DNA of 64,000 nt from JAFAMS01 sp049520515. GTDB lineage: Bacteria > Vulcanimicrobiota > Vulcanimicrobiia > Vulcanimicrobiales > Vulcanimicrobiaceae. Positions 43,686 to 51,820 of the stretch are shown piece by piece (position 1 is the stretch's first letter; every line of letters begins with the position of its first letter). A program made the translations under genes and the position numbers. The notes beneath the pieces were generated by a model. The model did no database searches. It had not been told where the DNA came from and saw nothing but the letters and a program-made list of their open reading frames with translations. Location of the stretch: contig JBEKPS010000001.1 of NCBI GenBank assembly GCA_049520515.1, positions 62,001-126,000 on the forward strand, read 5' to 3'.

Positions 43686-44380
43686 TGTCTTCACCGAAAG
43701 CGGCATACGAGCGGATGGGCCGCGACTGGCTCGGTTTAGGCGATCTCGAAGCACAGTGCTGGTTCATCGGAATGGAACCCGGGGGCGATGCAGCCTCGGA
43801 TAAAGCATGGGCGGTCGAATGGGCAACTAAATTCCGCGGCGCACCAACCGTCGATCTTCATGCTTGTGCTACGGCAAAAGAGCTGCCCTACATCGCGTCA
43901 GGTAATCGGCTACATCCCACCTGGTCTCAGTTGGTGCGGCTTCGGCTAGCGTATGCCGGCAAGTCGACGGATGATCAGTCAGTACTCGCATACCAGCGAG
44001 ATCATTTCGCCATGGCCGATGGCGGTGAGGCGCTGCTTGAAGTCTCTGCCTACGCCTCACGAAATTCTTCACTGCCCAGCCCGCGCAAGCTTTATCGGAG
44101 TGAGCGGACGAAACTGCTCGCTGAATGCATCGGGAAGCATCACCCTGAGATCGTGGTATTTTACTCGCTGACGTATCGACGCTACTACGAAAGGATCGCC
44201 GGAGCGTTTGATGCGGATGGCTTCTGCTGGGTAGGTGATACCCTATGCGCCCTCACTTTGCATCCGTATCAGCAGTTTGGAAAGTCACCACCACCCGAAT
44301 ACTGGATAACCCTCGGTGAAGACATGCGTCAGCGAGTTGAAGAGCGCAGGGTATCCATTCGTGGACGGAGTTTGCGTTAA
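43685..44380 (+). CDS. Unknown 231-residue protein, possibly uracil-DNA-glycosylase-like
   Basis: Short motifs suggest the UDG-like fold: QCWFIGMEPGG at 24-34 (UDG families have F-V/I-G-x-x-P-G), PEIVVFYS near 154-161 and LTLHPYQQFGKSPPPEYW at 191-207 (a late HP-x-G loop). The overall length fits. No catalytic Asp can be assigned with confidence, and the similarity may be only structural. GTG start overlaps the TAG of the preceding gene, so the two proteins are made together and probably act together. Confidence 0.78.
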   Translation: MSSPKAAYERMGRDWLGLGDLEAQCWFIGMEPGGDAASDKAWAVEWATKFRGAPTVDLHACATAKELPYIASGNRLHPTWSQLVRLRLAYAGKSTDDQSVLAYQRDHFAMADGGEALLEVSAYASRNSSLPSPRKLYRSERTKLLAECIGKHHPEIVVFYSLTYRRYYERIAGAFDADGFCWVGDTLCALTLHPYQQFGKSPPPEYWITLGEDMRQRVEERRVSIRGRSLR

Positions 44381-44956
44381 CCGATGGGCGATGGCGACGC
44401 TGGTATAACGTGAATCACGCTCGGCGTGGTTCGCTAATGGGACGTCATGATGCATGCCGCGTACTTCAGCAGTATGACCGTTCCAGTATGCGACCGGCCA
44501 TGAGGAAGTCGCTGCCGGTATAAAGCGCACCGTTATTGCCGCCCCGATTCATCGTGCGCTAAAGGGCGGGGTCATTCCACCCGCGGGTCGAGTTGGAGAT
44601 CGCTTAACGGCCGATTAGGTTTAACGATCAGCGAACGACCCGCCGAATGCCAACGACGCGTATGCCATCGTCACGCGCAATTGTGCCTAAGCACCGCGCT
44701 TCTTCGCAAACATAGCGCCAGCGAAGCGCGACCAGTTTTTCGCACAGTACGCGCGCGCCGCGCATTCCACGCCTATGCCGCGAAAGACGCCGCGTTAATT
44801 GCAAGCATCACGCACAACATGCAGCTGCTCCGCGCGAGCGGGTCGGCGGCGCCCAGGGCCGAACATTCGACTATATGATCCAGCAATCGCTGATCGACCA
44901 GCAGCTGCAGCGATCGATCTTCGTGGACCTGCCGCCCGGACCGCCGATCTAAGCTG
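44381..44956. other. Gap of 576 bases with a gene-end remnant
   Basis: No convincing full gene. The last part reads GGAQGRTFDYMIQQSLIDQQ and then ends LPPGPPI at 44952, possibly the tail of a lost gene or a 25-residue frame from ATG 44875. The remainder has several stops in all frames and shows no RNA-like structure. Confidence 0.4.
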
Positions 44957-45610
44957 ATGAAATTGTTGCTCACCTCGGCGGGCGTCATGAACGCAAGCAT
45001 CCATGCGGCGCTCGTGGAACTGTTGGGAAAGCCGATCTCCGAGGCCAGTGCGCTCTGTATCCCGACCGCCGCCTACCCGCTCGCGGGCGGTGCGGAAATG
45101 GCCGCGAGACTGATCAACGGCACGGCGCTCACTCCATTATGCGGTCTTGGTTGGAAGTCGTTGGGCGTGCTCGAGTTGTCGGTGTTGCCTAGCATCAACG
45201 AAGAGCTCTGGGTTTCGCATGTTCGCGAGACCGATGCACTGCTGGTCGGGGGTGGCGATCCGTTGTTCCTCGCAGATTGGATGCGGCAATCCGGACTCGC
45301 CGCCGTGTTCCCGTCGCTCATCAACACGGTCTACGTGGGCGTGAGTGGCGGCAGCATGGTGATGACGCCGTTCGGCGGTCATACGGTGCCGTTCGAGCGC
45401 GATCGCGCATTGGGCATCGTCGATTTCAGTTTGATCACGCACCTCGATCACGAGCGGTTTCCCGAGTTGTCGATGGCAAACGTCGAGCATCTAGCGGCGA
45501 CGATTCCCGTGACGACATACGCGCTCGACGATCAGACGGCATTGAAGGTCGTTGACGGCGCGGTCGACGTTATCTCCGAGGGTCACTGGAAGCGGTTCGA
45601 CCGTCGATGA
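44957..45610 (+). CDS. Peptidase E-like (S51, class-I glutamine amidotransferase fold)
   Basis: 217 residues. Nucleophile elbow GVSGGSM with Ser130, preceded by ALLVGGGDPLFL (strand and oxyanion region), and a HLDHERFP segment with the probable catalytic His. Peptidase E cleaves Asp-x dipeptides; cyanophycinase relatives share the fold. Start ATG 44957 follows the remnant stop by 4 bases. Probably cytoplasmic and stand-alone. Confidence 0.87.
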   Translation: MKLLLTSAGVMNASIHAALVELLGKPISEASALCIPTAAYPLAGGAEMAARLINGTALTPLCGLGWKSLGVLELSVLPSINEELWVSHVRETDALLVGGGDPLFLADWMRQSGLAAVFPSLINTVYVGVSGGSMVMTPFGGHTVPFERDRALGIVDFSLITHLDHERFPELSMANVEHLAATIPVTTYALDDQTALKVVDGAVDVISEGHWKRFDRR

Positions 45611-45742
45611 TGGCGAGCCATAGTGTTGAAGGGTGCTTTGCGGAGCCGTCTGCTGCTAGAACGGCGCCTACAGCACCCGGCTTAGTGCGACACTAGATGT
45701 CGCCTGGATTAATTATATGATGGAACACGTAGGCATTCAAGG

Positions 45743-46114
45743 ATGCTTTTCGTTTGGCGGCCACTGCTCGAGAAACTCAAGCTTCCGCCAATGCGTTTCT
45801 ACGATCTCAAGCATCTCTCCAACAGCATCGCGCAAGCGCGTGGTGGTTCGTCCTATATAGCGCGTATCCGCATGGGTCATTCCCCGACGTCCAAGCTTGC
45901 GGAAACGGTCTATCGAGCCGAGCAACCGGGGGAGCAGGCCAAGTTCCTTGCGCTTTTGAAAGCGGCGCGGGATCAGGAACGCCACACTAAAAATGTGGCG
46001 CTCCCGGAGGGTACGATTCCAGGGTCTATTCAGGGTACAAATCAGGGTACAGTCGAAGCTCCAGAGGGACGAACCCCTCAAAAAGCCGTAATATTTCGCA
46101 TCGGGGGCGCGTAG
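45743..46114 (+). pseudogene. C-terminal fragment of a tyrosine-recombinase integrase
   Basis: Visible: WRPLLEKLKLPPMRFYDLKHLSNSIAQ, then MGHSPTSKLAETVYRAEQPGEQ, i.e. integrase box II up to the Tyr nucleophile. The second Arg of the catalytic set (usually L-R-H) is Lys here (DLKH), and the N-terminal two thirds are absent, so it should be inactive. The frame ends inside the 5' part of the tRNA-Val gene, the classic position of an integrase next to its attachment site. Confidence 0.8.
46089..46094 (+). promoter_or_regulatory. -10-like TAATAT upstream of tRNA-Val
   Basis: The hexamer ends 10 bases before the tRNA 5' end, the same distance as TATAAT in repeat R2. It sits inside the integrase remnant, so the intact tRNA would be read from an element-supplied promoter. 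No good -35 box is visible. Confidence 0.4.
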
Positions 46115-46179
46115 CTCAGGGGGAGAGCGCCACATTGACACTGTGGAGGTCATAGGTTCGAAACCTATCGTGCCCACCA
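46105..46179 (+). tRNA. tRNA-Val(GAC)
   Basis: Full cloverleaf by inspection: acceptor GGGCGCG/CGTGCCC (one G-T pair), D stem GCTC/GAGC, anticodon stem CCACA/TGTGG with loop TTGACAC (anticodon GAC), 5-base variable loop AGGTC, T stem ATAGG/CCTAT with TTCGAAA loop, discriminator A and encoded CCA. The 5' half is duplicated at 27657. Confidence 0.96.
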
Positions 46180-46184
46180 TTTCC

Positions 46185-46211
46185 GATACGACGCCCGCTG
46201 GGCGTCGTATC
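46185..46211 (+). terminator. 12-bp perfect hairpin between tRNA-Val and thrS
   Basis: GATACGACGCCC and GGGCGTCGTATC flank a GCT loop; no U-tract follows. It ends 14 bases before the thrS ATG. It may end the tRNA transcript, guide tRNA 3' processing, or occlude thrS translation. Confidence 0.5.
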
Positions 46212-46225
46212 TACTTAAGAGCATC

Positions 46226-47956
46226 ATGATAGCATCGGAACGCGCGGAAGATCTTCAAAAGCTGCGGCACACGGCGGCGCACGTACTTGCGTATGCCGTT
46301 CAAGATCTGTTTCCCGAAGCAAAGCCGACGATCGGACCCGCGATCGAAAACGGCTTCTATTACGACTTCGATCGTAAGGAACCGTTCACACCGGATGATC
46401 TGGGCCGCCTCGAGACGCGCATGCGCGAGATCGTCGCCGCAAATTTCGAGATGACGGGTAGAGAAGTCTCACGCGCCGGCGCGATCGAGCACTTCAAAGA
46501 CAACCCTTATAAGGTAGAGCTCGCAAGCGACATCCCCGAAGGCGAGCCGATCACGCTGTACACGATCGGCGACTTTACCGATTTGTGCCGCGGCGGTCAC
46601 GCGCATACGACCGGTGAGATTCGCGCGCTCAAGCTACTGAGCGTCGCCGGCGCATATTGGCGCGGTGACGAACACAAGCCGCAATTGCAGCGCATCTACG
46701 GCACCGCGTTCCCCGAGCAAGCCGAGCTCGATGCGTATGTCGAATTTCTGGCCGAAGCCGAACGCCGCGATCATCGTAAGCTCGGCCGCGACCTTGGCCT
46801 CTTTTCAATCGAAGAGGACGCCGGCGGCGGACTTGTCTTCTGGCATCCGAACGGAACGGTCATCCGCGGCATCGTCGAGAACTTCATCCGCGAAGGTCTG
46901 CGCGAGCGCGGTTACCAGCCCGTCGTCACGCCGCATATCGTCCACGAGAAGCTCTACGAGATCTCCGGACATCTCGAAAATTTCTCCGCATCGATGTTCG
47001 GCCCGATCGAAGTCGAGGGCCAGCGCTTTCGGCTGAAGCCGATGAACTGCCCCGGCCACATCCTCATCTATCGCAGCGAGCTACACTCGTACCGCGATCT
47101 TCCGCTGCGCTTCTCCGAATTCGGCACGGTCTATCGTTTCGAGCGGAGCGGAACGCTGCACGGGCTGACGCGCGTGCGCGGCTTTACCCAAGACGACGCG
47201 CATCTTTTCTGCACGCCCGAACAACTGCAATACGAATTCGAACAAACCGTCGAAGAGGCGCTGCGCTTGATGCGCGCGTTTAATTTTGACGATTTCGAAT
47301 ACTTTCTCTCAACGCGCGAGCAGCGCGGTCCGACCGACGAGATCGCCGAGGCCGCGATTCGCGGGGCGCTCGAGAAGTACAACCTGCCGTATCAAATCGA
47401 CGAAGGCGGCGGCGCGTTCTACGGGCCGAAGCTCGACATCAATTTGCACGACGCTATCGGCCGCAAATGGCAGCTCGGGACGGTGCAAGTCGATTTCGTG
47501 CTTCCCGAACGCTTCGATCTGAAGTATCGCGGCAGCGACGGTGCGGATCATCGTCCGGTCATGATCCATCGCGCTCTCGCCGGATCGATGGAGCGTTTCT
47601 TCGGCGTGCTGATCGAGCATTTCGGCGGCAACTTTCCCGTCTGGCTCGCGCCGGTGCAAGCGGTGGTCGTTCCGATTAGCGAGCATCAGCTCGACTACGC
47701 CTACGAAGTGCGCGACCAATTGCGCGAGCGCGGCTTCCGAGTTGAAGCCGACGTATCAAATGAAAAGCTCGGCTACAAAATCCGGCATTGGAAGACGCAG
47801 AAGCTGCCGTACATCCTCGTGGTCGGAAAGAGCGAGCTTGCAGACCGAACAGTGAGCGTCAACGAACGCGGACTGCCCGACGGCGAAAAGCGCGCGCCCA
47901 TAACGGTCGCGGCTTTCGCCGACGAGCTAACTACTCGCGTTAACCAGAAGAATTAG
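46226..47956 (+). CDS. thrS: Threonyl-tRNA synthetase without TGS domain
   Basis: 576 residues. It begins directly with the editing domain (His15, His19 in HTAAH; CRGGH at 121-125), followed by the class II catalytic core with the Zn-Cys in LKPMNCPGH, motif 2-like YRFERSGTLHGLTRVRGFTQDD, motif 3 HRALAGSMERF and a C-terminal anticodon-binding domain. The usual N-terminal TGS domain (about 60 residues) is missing; such short ThrS forms are known. ATG 46226 lies 14 bases after a strong hairpin, which may control expression. It charges tRNA-Thr. Confidence 0.97.
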   Translation: MIASERAEDLQKLRHTAAHVLAYAVQDLFPEAKPTIGPAIENGFYYDFDRKEPFTPDDLGRLETRMREIVAANFEMTGREVSRAGAIEHFKDNPYKVELASDIPEGEPITLYTIGDFTDLCRGGHAHTTGEIRALKLLSVAGAYWRGDEHKPQLQRIYGTAFPEQAELDAYVEFLAEAERRDHRKLGRDLGLFSIEEDAGGGLVFWHPNGTVIRGIVENFIREGLRERGYQPVVTPHIVHEKLYEISGHLENFSASMFGPIEVEGQRFRLKPMNCPGHILIYRSELHSYRDLPLRFSEFGTVYRFERSGTLHGLTRVRGFTQDDAHLFCTPEQLQYEFEQTVEEALRLMRAFNFDDFEYFLSTREQRGPTDEIAEAAIRGALEKYNLPYQIDEGGGAFYGPKLDINLHDAIGRKWQLGTVQVDFVLPERFDLKYRGSDGADHRPVMIHRALAGSMERFFGVLIEHFGGNFPVWLAPVQAVVVPISEHQLDYAYEVRDQLRERGFRVEADVSNEKLGYKIRHWKTQKLPYILVVGKSELADRTVSVNERGLPDGEKRAPITVAAFADELTTRVNQKN

Positions 47957-47973
47957 GACGTAGATTTTTAGGT

Positions 47974-48288
47974 CTACCTCGGAAGGTGACGTAGGACGAT
48001 GATCTTGTCGGCGTGACGTGCGCCCATCAAGCTCTGGTCGTAGAGAACTTCGACCGGCGTCCCATTGTGCAAGAACGACATTTGATACGTCGTCTTACCA
48101 TCGTCCGACCAGACATCTTTGAACTTCGGCAAAATTAAGAAGCTCAGGATCTGCCCGGATTTGCTTTGAACCTTGAGATTATTGCTGGAAACGTGCACGA
48201 TGCGCCCGTAGAATGTACTGTCATCTTTTGCAATTGCCGGCGAAGCGACGGCAAGAGCAAGGGCGACAGCGGATATGATTTTACGCAT
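47974..48288 (-). CDS. Small exported protein
   Basis: 104 residues with a clean signal peptide (cleavage after AIA, residue 20). The mature domain is a short beta-rich unit (GRIVHVSSNNLKVQSKSGQILSF) that looks OB-like. Function unknown. It is convergent with thrS and downstream-facing to the ALDH gene on the opposite side, with its own ribosome site (GGGAGCA). Confidence 0.68.
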   Translation of the reverse strand: MRKIISAVALALAVASPAIAKDDSTFYGRIVHVSSNNLKVQSKSGQILSFLILPKFKDVWSDDGKTTYQMSFLHNGTPVEVLYDQSLMGARHADKIIVLRHLPR

Positions 48289-48327
48289 TGATGCTCCCTT
48301 CTATCGTGGGGAGGTTTCCCAGGGGGG

Positions 48328-49803
48328 CTAGAGTTTTAAACTTACGGTGACCGTTTTCGACCGGGTGAAGCTGTTCAGCATCCCATCCAGGGCGTATTCC
48401 TTGCCGATCCCGCTCTCCTTAAAGCCCCCATACGGCTGACCTGGGAACTGGCCAAAGCCTTGATTGAGCTGGACCCATCCCGAGTCGATGGCGTGGCAGG
48501 TTCGTAGGCCTCTGCCGACATCGTGCGTCCAAACGAAGCCGGCCAATCCGTAATGGCTGTCATTTGCCATCCGAATAACCTCATCTTCAGTCCGCCAGGG
48601 AATCGCGACGAGTACGGGCCCGAAGATTTCCTCGCGCGAAATCCGCCACTCGTTTTGCACGTGGCCGAAGATCGTCGGTTCAACGAAATAACCTTTTGAG
48701 AGCGGGCCATCCGAGGGCGGTTTACCGCCGGTGAGCAGCGTCGCATCCTTTTGATTCAAACCATCTTGGATGTAACCGCACACCTTATCGTACTGCTTGC
48801 GATTGATGATCGAGCCCATGTCGGTTTCTTCCGCGAGTGGGTCGCCGACTTTGAGCGTCCGCACTTTCGCGGTCAACTTTTCCAAGAACGAATCGAAGAT
48901 CGACTCGTGCAGAAACAAGCGCGAACCGGCGGTGCACGACTGACCTTGACGCGTGAAGCGCATTGCGGTAATCACGCCCTCGACCACGGCCATTTCATCG
49001 GCGTCCGCAAAGATGATATTCGGACTCTTTCCGCCGAGCTCGAGCGAGACCGGGACGATTCGATCGCTCGCGCTGCGCATGATGGACTTGCCGACTGCGG
49101 TCGAGCCCGTGAATGAAAGTTTGTCGACTCCTGGATGCTGCGCAAGCGGCGCGCCCGCTTCTACACCGATTCCGGTGACGACGTTCACGACGCCCTTGGG
49201 TAAAACTTCGTTGCAGATCTTCGCGACCTCGAGCATCGCGAGCGGTGCATCTTCCGCCGCTTTGAGCACGATCGTGTTTCCGGCACCGATCGCCATTGCG
49301 AGCTTCATCGAGCCCAGAGCTACCGGTGAGTTCCACGGGATGATCGCGCCAACGACGCCGTACGGCTCGCGGCGCGTGTAGCACAGCATATCCTCGGTGA
49401 GTGGAATCGTCTCGCCTTTGAGCTCGCTGCACAGCCCACCGAAATAGCGGAAGAGATCGGCTGCGCTTTTTGCTTCAGGTCGTGACTGCGTGCGTAAGGC
49501 ATTGCCGGTTTCGAGCGCGATCAGGCGTGCGATCTCCTCGACGCGTGCCTCAAACTTCTCGGCGATCGTGAGCATGAGCCGTCCGCGCTCGCGCGCGGCC
49601 GTCTTCTTCCACTCCGGGAACGCGGCGCGTGCTGCGCGCACGGCCCGGTCGATGTCTTCGGCTTGGCCCCGCGGGACGCGCGCAATCGGCTCTTTTTTCG
49701 CGGGATTCTCGACCACGATCGTTGCCGAGTCTGCGCTTTCCACCCACTCGCCGCCAATTAACATAGGAACCAAGCGCGTTTCGGTCTCAATCATCAGGTC
49801 CAA
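48328..49803 (-). CDS. Aldehyde dehydrogenase family protein
   Basis: 491 residues. Asn158 (PWNSP), Lys181, general base Glu255 (LELGGKSPN) and catalytic Cys290 (GQSC) are all present, with the C-terminal PYGGFKESG. It oxidises an aldehyde to the acid with NAD(P)+. The wide family and lack of neighbours in a pathway leave the substrate open. The first in-frame ATG is 49803; ATG 49794 is equally good. Divergent from the amino-acid-oxidase-like gene. Confidence 0.93.
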   Translation of the reverse strand: MDLMIETETRLVPMLIGGEWVESADSATIVVENPAKKEPIARVPRGQAEDIDRAVRAARAAFPEWKKTAARERGRLMLTIAEKFEARVEEIARLIALETGNALRTQSRPEAKSAADLFRYFGGLCSELKGETIPLTEDMLCYTRREPYGVVGAIIPWNSPVALGSMKLAMAIGAGNTIVLKAAEDAPLAMLEVAKICNEVLPKGVVNVVTGIGVEAGAPLAQHPGVDKLSFTGSTAVGKSIMRSASDRIVPVSLELGGKSPNIIFADADEMAVVEGVITAMRFTRQGQSCTAGSRLFLHESIFDSFLEKLTAKVRTLKVGDPLAEETDMGSIINRKQYDKVCGYIQDGLNQKDATLLTGGKPPSDGPLSKGYFVEPTIFGHVQNEWRISREEIFGPVLVAIPWRTEDEVIRMANDSHYGLAGFVWTHDVGRGLRTCHAIDSGWVQLNQGFGQFPGQPYGGFKESGIGKEYALDGMLNSFTRSKTVTVSLKL

Positions 49804-49875
49804 CCTCCGCTTTCCATTGGGGCATACCTTGCAACGCTATCTTGTCCTTTTCGCGGCGCTCACGCTCGGCTATTT

Positions 49876-50994
49876 TTGCACGACAACAACGTCGTCGTAA
49901 TCGGCGCAGGCGTCATCGGCGCGTCGATCGCCTACCATCTGGCGCGCGAAGGCGCGCACGTGACGCTCTTCGATGATGCGGATGCTCCATCGTCGCCGAG
50001 TGCATCATGGGCAAGCGCGGGCGGCGTTCGCAGTCAACGCCGCGATCCACGAGAATGGCCGCTCGCGGTAGCAGCCGCCGCACGTTGGCCTTCGCTTGGG
50101 GAAGAGTTGCACGCGCGAACCGGTTTTCAGCGCGGCGGGCATCTTCACGTCGTCGAGCACAAAAGTGACGTCTCCGAACTGCGCGCGCGCATCGAGCGCG
50201 AACGCGCTGCCGGCATTCAGGTCGAATATGTCGAGCCGTCCGTTTTATGCAAACTCGCACCTGCGCTCGCACCAAGCGTCATCGCTGCCGCACACACGCC
50301 GAGAGACGGACAGGCGGATCCGCGCGCGACGACGTCGGCGTTTGCATCGGCCGCCGTACGCGCCGGCGCAAAATTCAACCGAACGTATGTCGACGGCATT
50401 GCACTGGATGGCGAACGCGTTGCCGGAGTCGTCGTCAACGGCGTCATTCATGAAGCTGCGACCACCGTTCTGGCTGCAGGCTCATGGAGCGTTCGGCTCG
50501 CGCGCGCCATCGGCCTTAATCTTCCGATAAGGTTGCGCGCATATCAGATGCTGCTCTCGATGCCGCAACGTCCCGCGCTGGATCAGACGATTACCGCAAC
50601 CAATCGCGCGCTCTCACTCAAACAGCTGCGGACCGGCGCGTTCATGATCGGCGGTGGATGGCCGGGCGAAATCGAAGAGCAAGCTCACACCTGCAAAACA
50701 ACCCAGGAAAGCATCGATGGCAACTGGGCGGTCGCTGCAGCAATCGTTCCGGCACTCGCGCCGATGCGACCGGCGACGAGCTGGTGCGGATTGGAGGGCG
50801 ATGCGTTCGATGGCGTACCGCTTATCGGGCCGGTACCTCGCATGCAAGATCTGTATATCGCTGCCGGCTTCAGCGGCCATGGCTTTCAGCTTTCGCCTGC
50901 GGTCGGCGAGGCTGTTGCGCAAGCCATTCTTACAAAACGCGAACCTGCATCGCTGCGCGAACTCAACCCCGCCAGGGAGGGCGGCATAGTGTGA
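49876..50994 (+). CDS. FAD-dependent oxidoreductase, glycine/D-amino acid oxidase-like (DAO)
   Basis: 372 residues from TTG 49876. FAD-binding GAGVIGAS at 10-17, then a SASWASAGGVRSQ segment, and a C-terminal AAGFSGHGFQLSPAVGE typical of the sarcosine/glycine oxidase group of the DAO family. It oxidises an amine or N-methyl amino acid to an imine with FAD. No tetrahydrofolate or partner subunits are encoded here. The next gene (pterin dehydratase) starts 13 bases later. Confidence 0.9.
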   Translation: MHDNNVVVIGAGVIGASIAYHLAREGAHVTLFDDADAPSSPSASWASAGGVRSQRRDPREWPLAVAAAARWPSLGEELHARTGFQRGGHLHVVEHKSDVSELRARIERERAAGIQVEYVEPSVLCKLAPALAPSVIAAAHTPRDGQADPRATTSAFASAAVRAGAKFNRTYVDGIALDGERVAGVVVNGVIHEAATTVLAAGSWSVRLARAIGLNLPIRLRAYQMLLSMPQRPALDQTITATNRALSLKQLRTGAFMIGGGWPGEIEEQAHTCKTTQESIDGNWAVAAAIVPALAPMRPATSWCGLEGDAFDGVPLIGPVPRMQDLYIAAGFSGHGFQLSPAVGEAVAQAILTKREPASLRELNPAREGGIV

Positions 50995-51007
50995 GGGATA
51001 GTGCAGC

Positions 51008-51340
51008 ATGGAACCGGCGCTGTCCCAAAAAACGTGCACCCCATGTCGCGGCGGCGTGCAACCACTCACTCACGACGAAGCAGAACAATTGCGCGCGCAA
51101 GCACCGGACTGGTCGCTCCTCGATGACAGTCATCGTATCGAGCGAACCTTTCGGTTCGAAAACTTCGCTCAATCTCTCGCATTCGTCAACAAGGTCGGCG
51201 AACTCGCGGAGCGCGAGGGCCATCATCCCGATATAACCTTCGGCTGGGGTTATGCCACCGTTTCGTTGTACACGCATAAGATCAAAGGATTGCACGAGAA
51301 CGATTTCATTATGGCCGCGAAGATCGATCGCGTCGTATGA
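51008..51340 (+). CDS. phhB: Pterin-4a-carbinolamine dehydratase
   Basis: 110 residues. The family motif EGHHPDI is at 70-76 with catalytic His72/His73; FRFENFAQSLAFVNKVGELAE precedes it and VSLYTHKIKGLHENDF follows, matching PCD length and order. It dehydrates 4a-hydroxytetrahydrobiopterin made by aromatic hydroxylases. A CTPC near the N-terminus is an extra not seen in all members. Its stop overlaps sixA (ATGA). Confidence 0.93.
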   Translation: MEPALSQKTCTPCRGGVQPLTHDEAEQLRAQAPDWSLLDDSHRIERTFRFENFAQSLAFVNKVGELAEREGHHPDITFGWGYATVSLYTHKIKGLHENDFIMAAKIDRVV

Positions 51341-51816
51341 GACTTTACTTCCTGCGGCACGGTCAAGCCGGCGAGCGGGAGGATTGGCACGGAGACGACT
51401 ACGACCGGCCGCTTACGACCGACGGTATCAAACGAATGGAACGTGAAGCGGATAGCATCGCCGAGCTCGATTTAGAGATCGAAGCGATCGTCACGAGCCC
51501 CCTCGTTCGCGCGAGACAAACAGCCGAGATCGTCGCCAAACGTCTCAAGATGCGCAAGAGTCTCGTCGAAGACGACAACCTCGGTCTGGAGTTCAGCATC
51601 GCGCGCCTCGTGCACGTGTTGCAACACTTTCCGAAAGCCGGAGCTCTCTTGCTGGTCGGACACGAGCCGAGCATGGGTCGCACGATCGGACAACTGATCG
51701 GCGGTGCACGGATCGATTTCAAAAAAGGGGCCCTTGCGTGTGTCGAGCTGATCGACGCAACCGCTCCCGCAGCCGAGCTCATCTGGCTGATTCCGCCCCG
51801 CGTTCTCTCGCGCTAA
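51337..51816 (+). CDS. sixA: SixA-type phosphohistidine phosphatase
   Basis: 159 residues of the histidine phosphatase (phosphoglycerate-mutase-like) superfamily: RHG at 7-9 with the phospho-accepting His8, SPLVRARQTAE, and LLVGHEPS with the second His. Size and motif spacing fit SixA. It removes phosphate from His-phosphotransfer proteins. Co-transcribed with the PCD gene; the following tsaD starts 5 bases after its stop. Confidence 0.88.
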   Translation: MRLYFLRHGQAGEREDWHGDDYDRPLTTDGIKRMEREADSIAELDLEIEAIVTSPLVRARQTAEIVAKRLKMRKSLVEDDNLGLEFSIARLVHVLQHFPKAGALLLVGHEPSMGRTIGQLIGGARIDFKKGALACVELIDATAPAAELIWLIPPRVLSR

Positions 51817-51820
51817 GTTC

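Larger units (their letters stand above)
27657..46143. mobile_element. Candidate tRNA-Val-associated genomic island (about 18.5 kb)
   Basis: Bounded by a 41-base direct repeat of the tRNA-Val 5' half (27657-27697 and 46103-46143). An integrase fragment lies just inside the right boundary, reading into the tRNA. The interior holds non-core genes: propeller lipoproteins, flotillin, ABC-CPBP fusion, truncated ATPase, GNATs and an unknown two-gene module, plus gene scars. Core genes resume right after the tRNA (thrS). A smaller, older segment (about 24366-27697) sits between R1 and R2. Mobility is probably lost because the integrase is incomplete. Confidence 0.6.

Noticed and set aside
44681..44878. 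65-codon plus-strand frame before peptidase E
   Set aside because: Another frame in the same DNA (ending at 44952) reads more protein-like; neither has start-site support.
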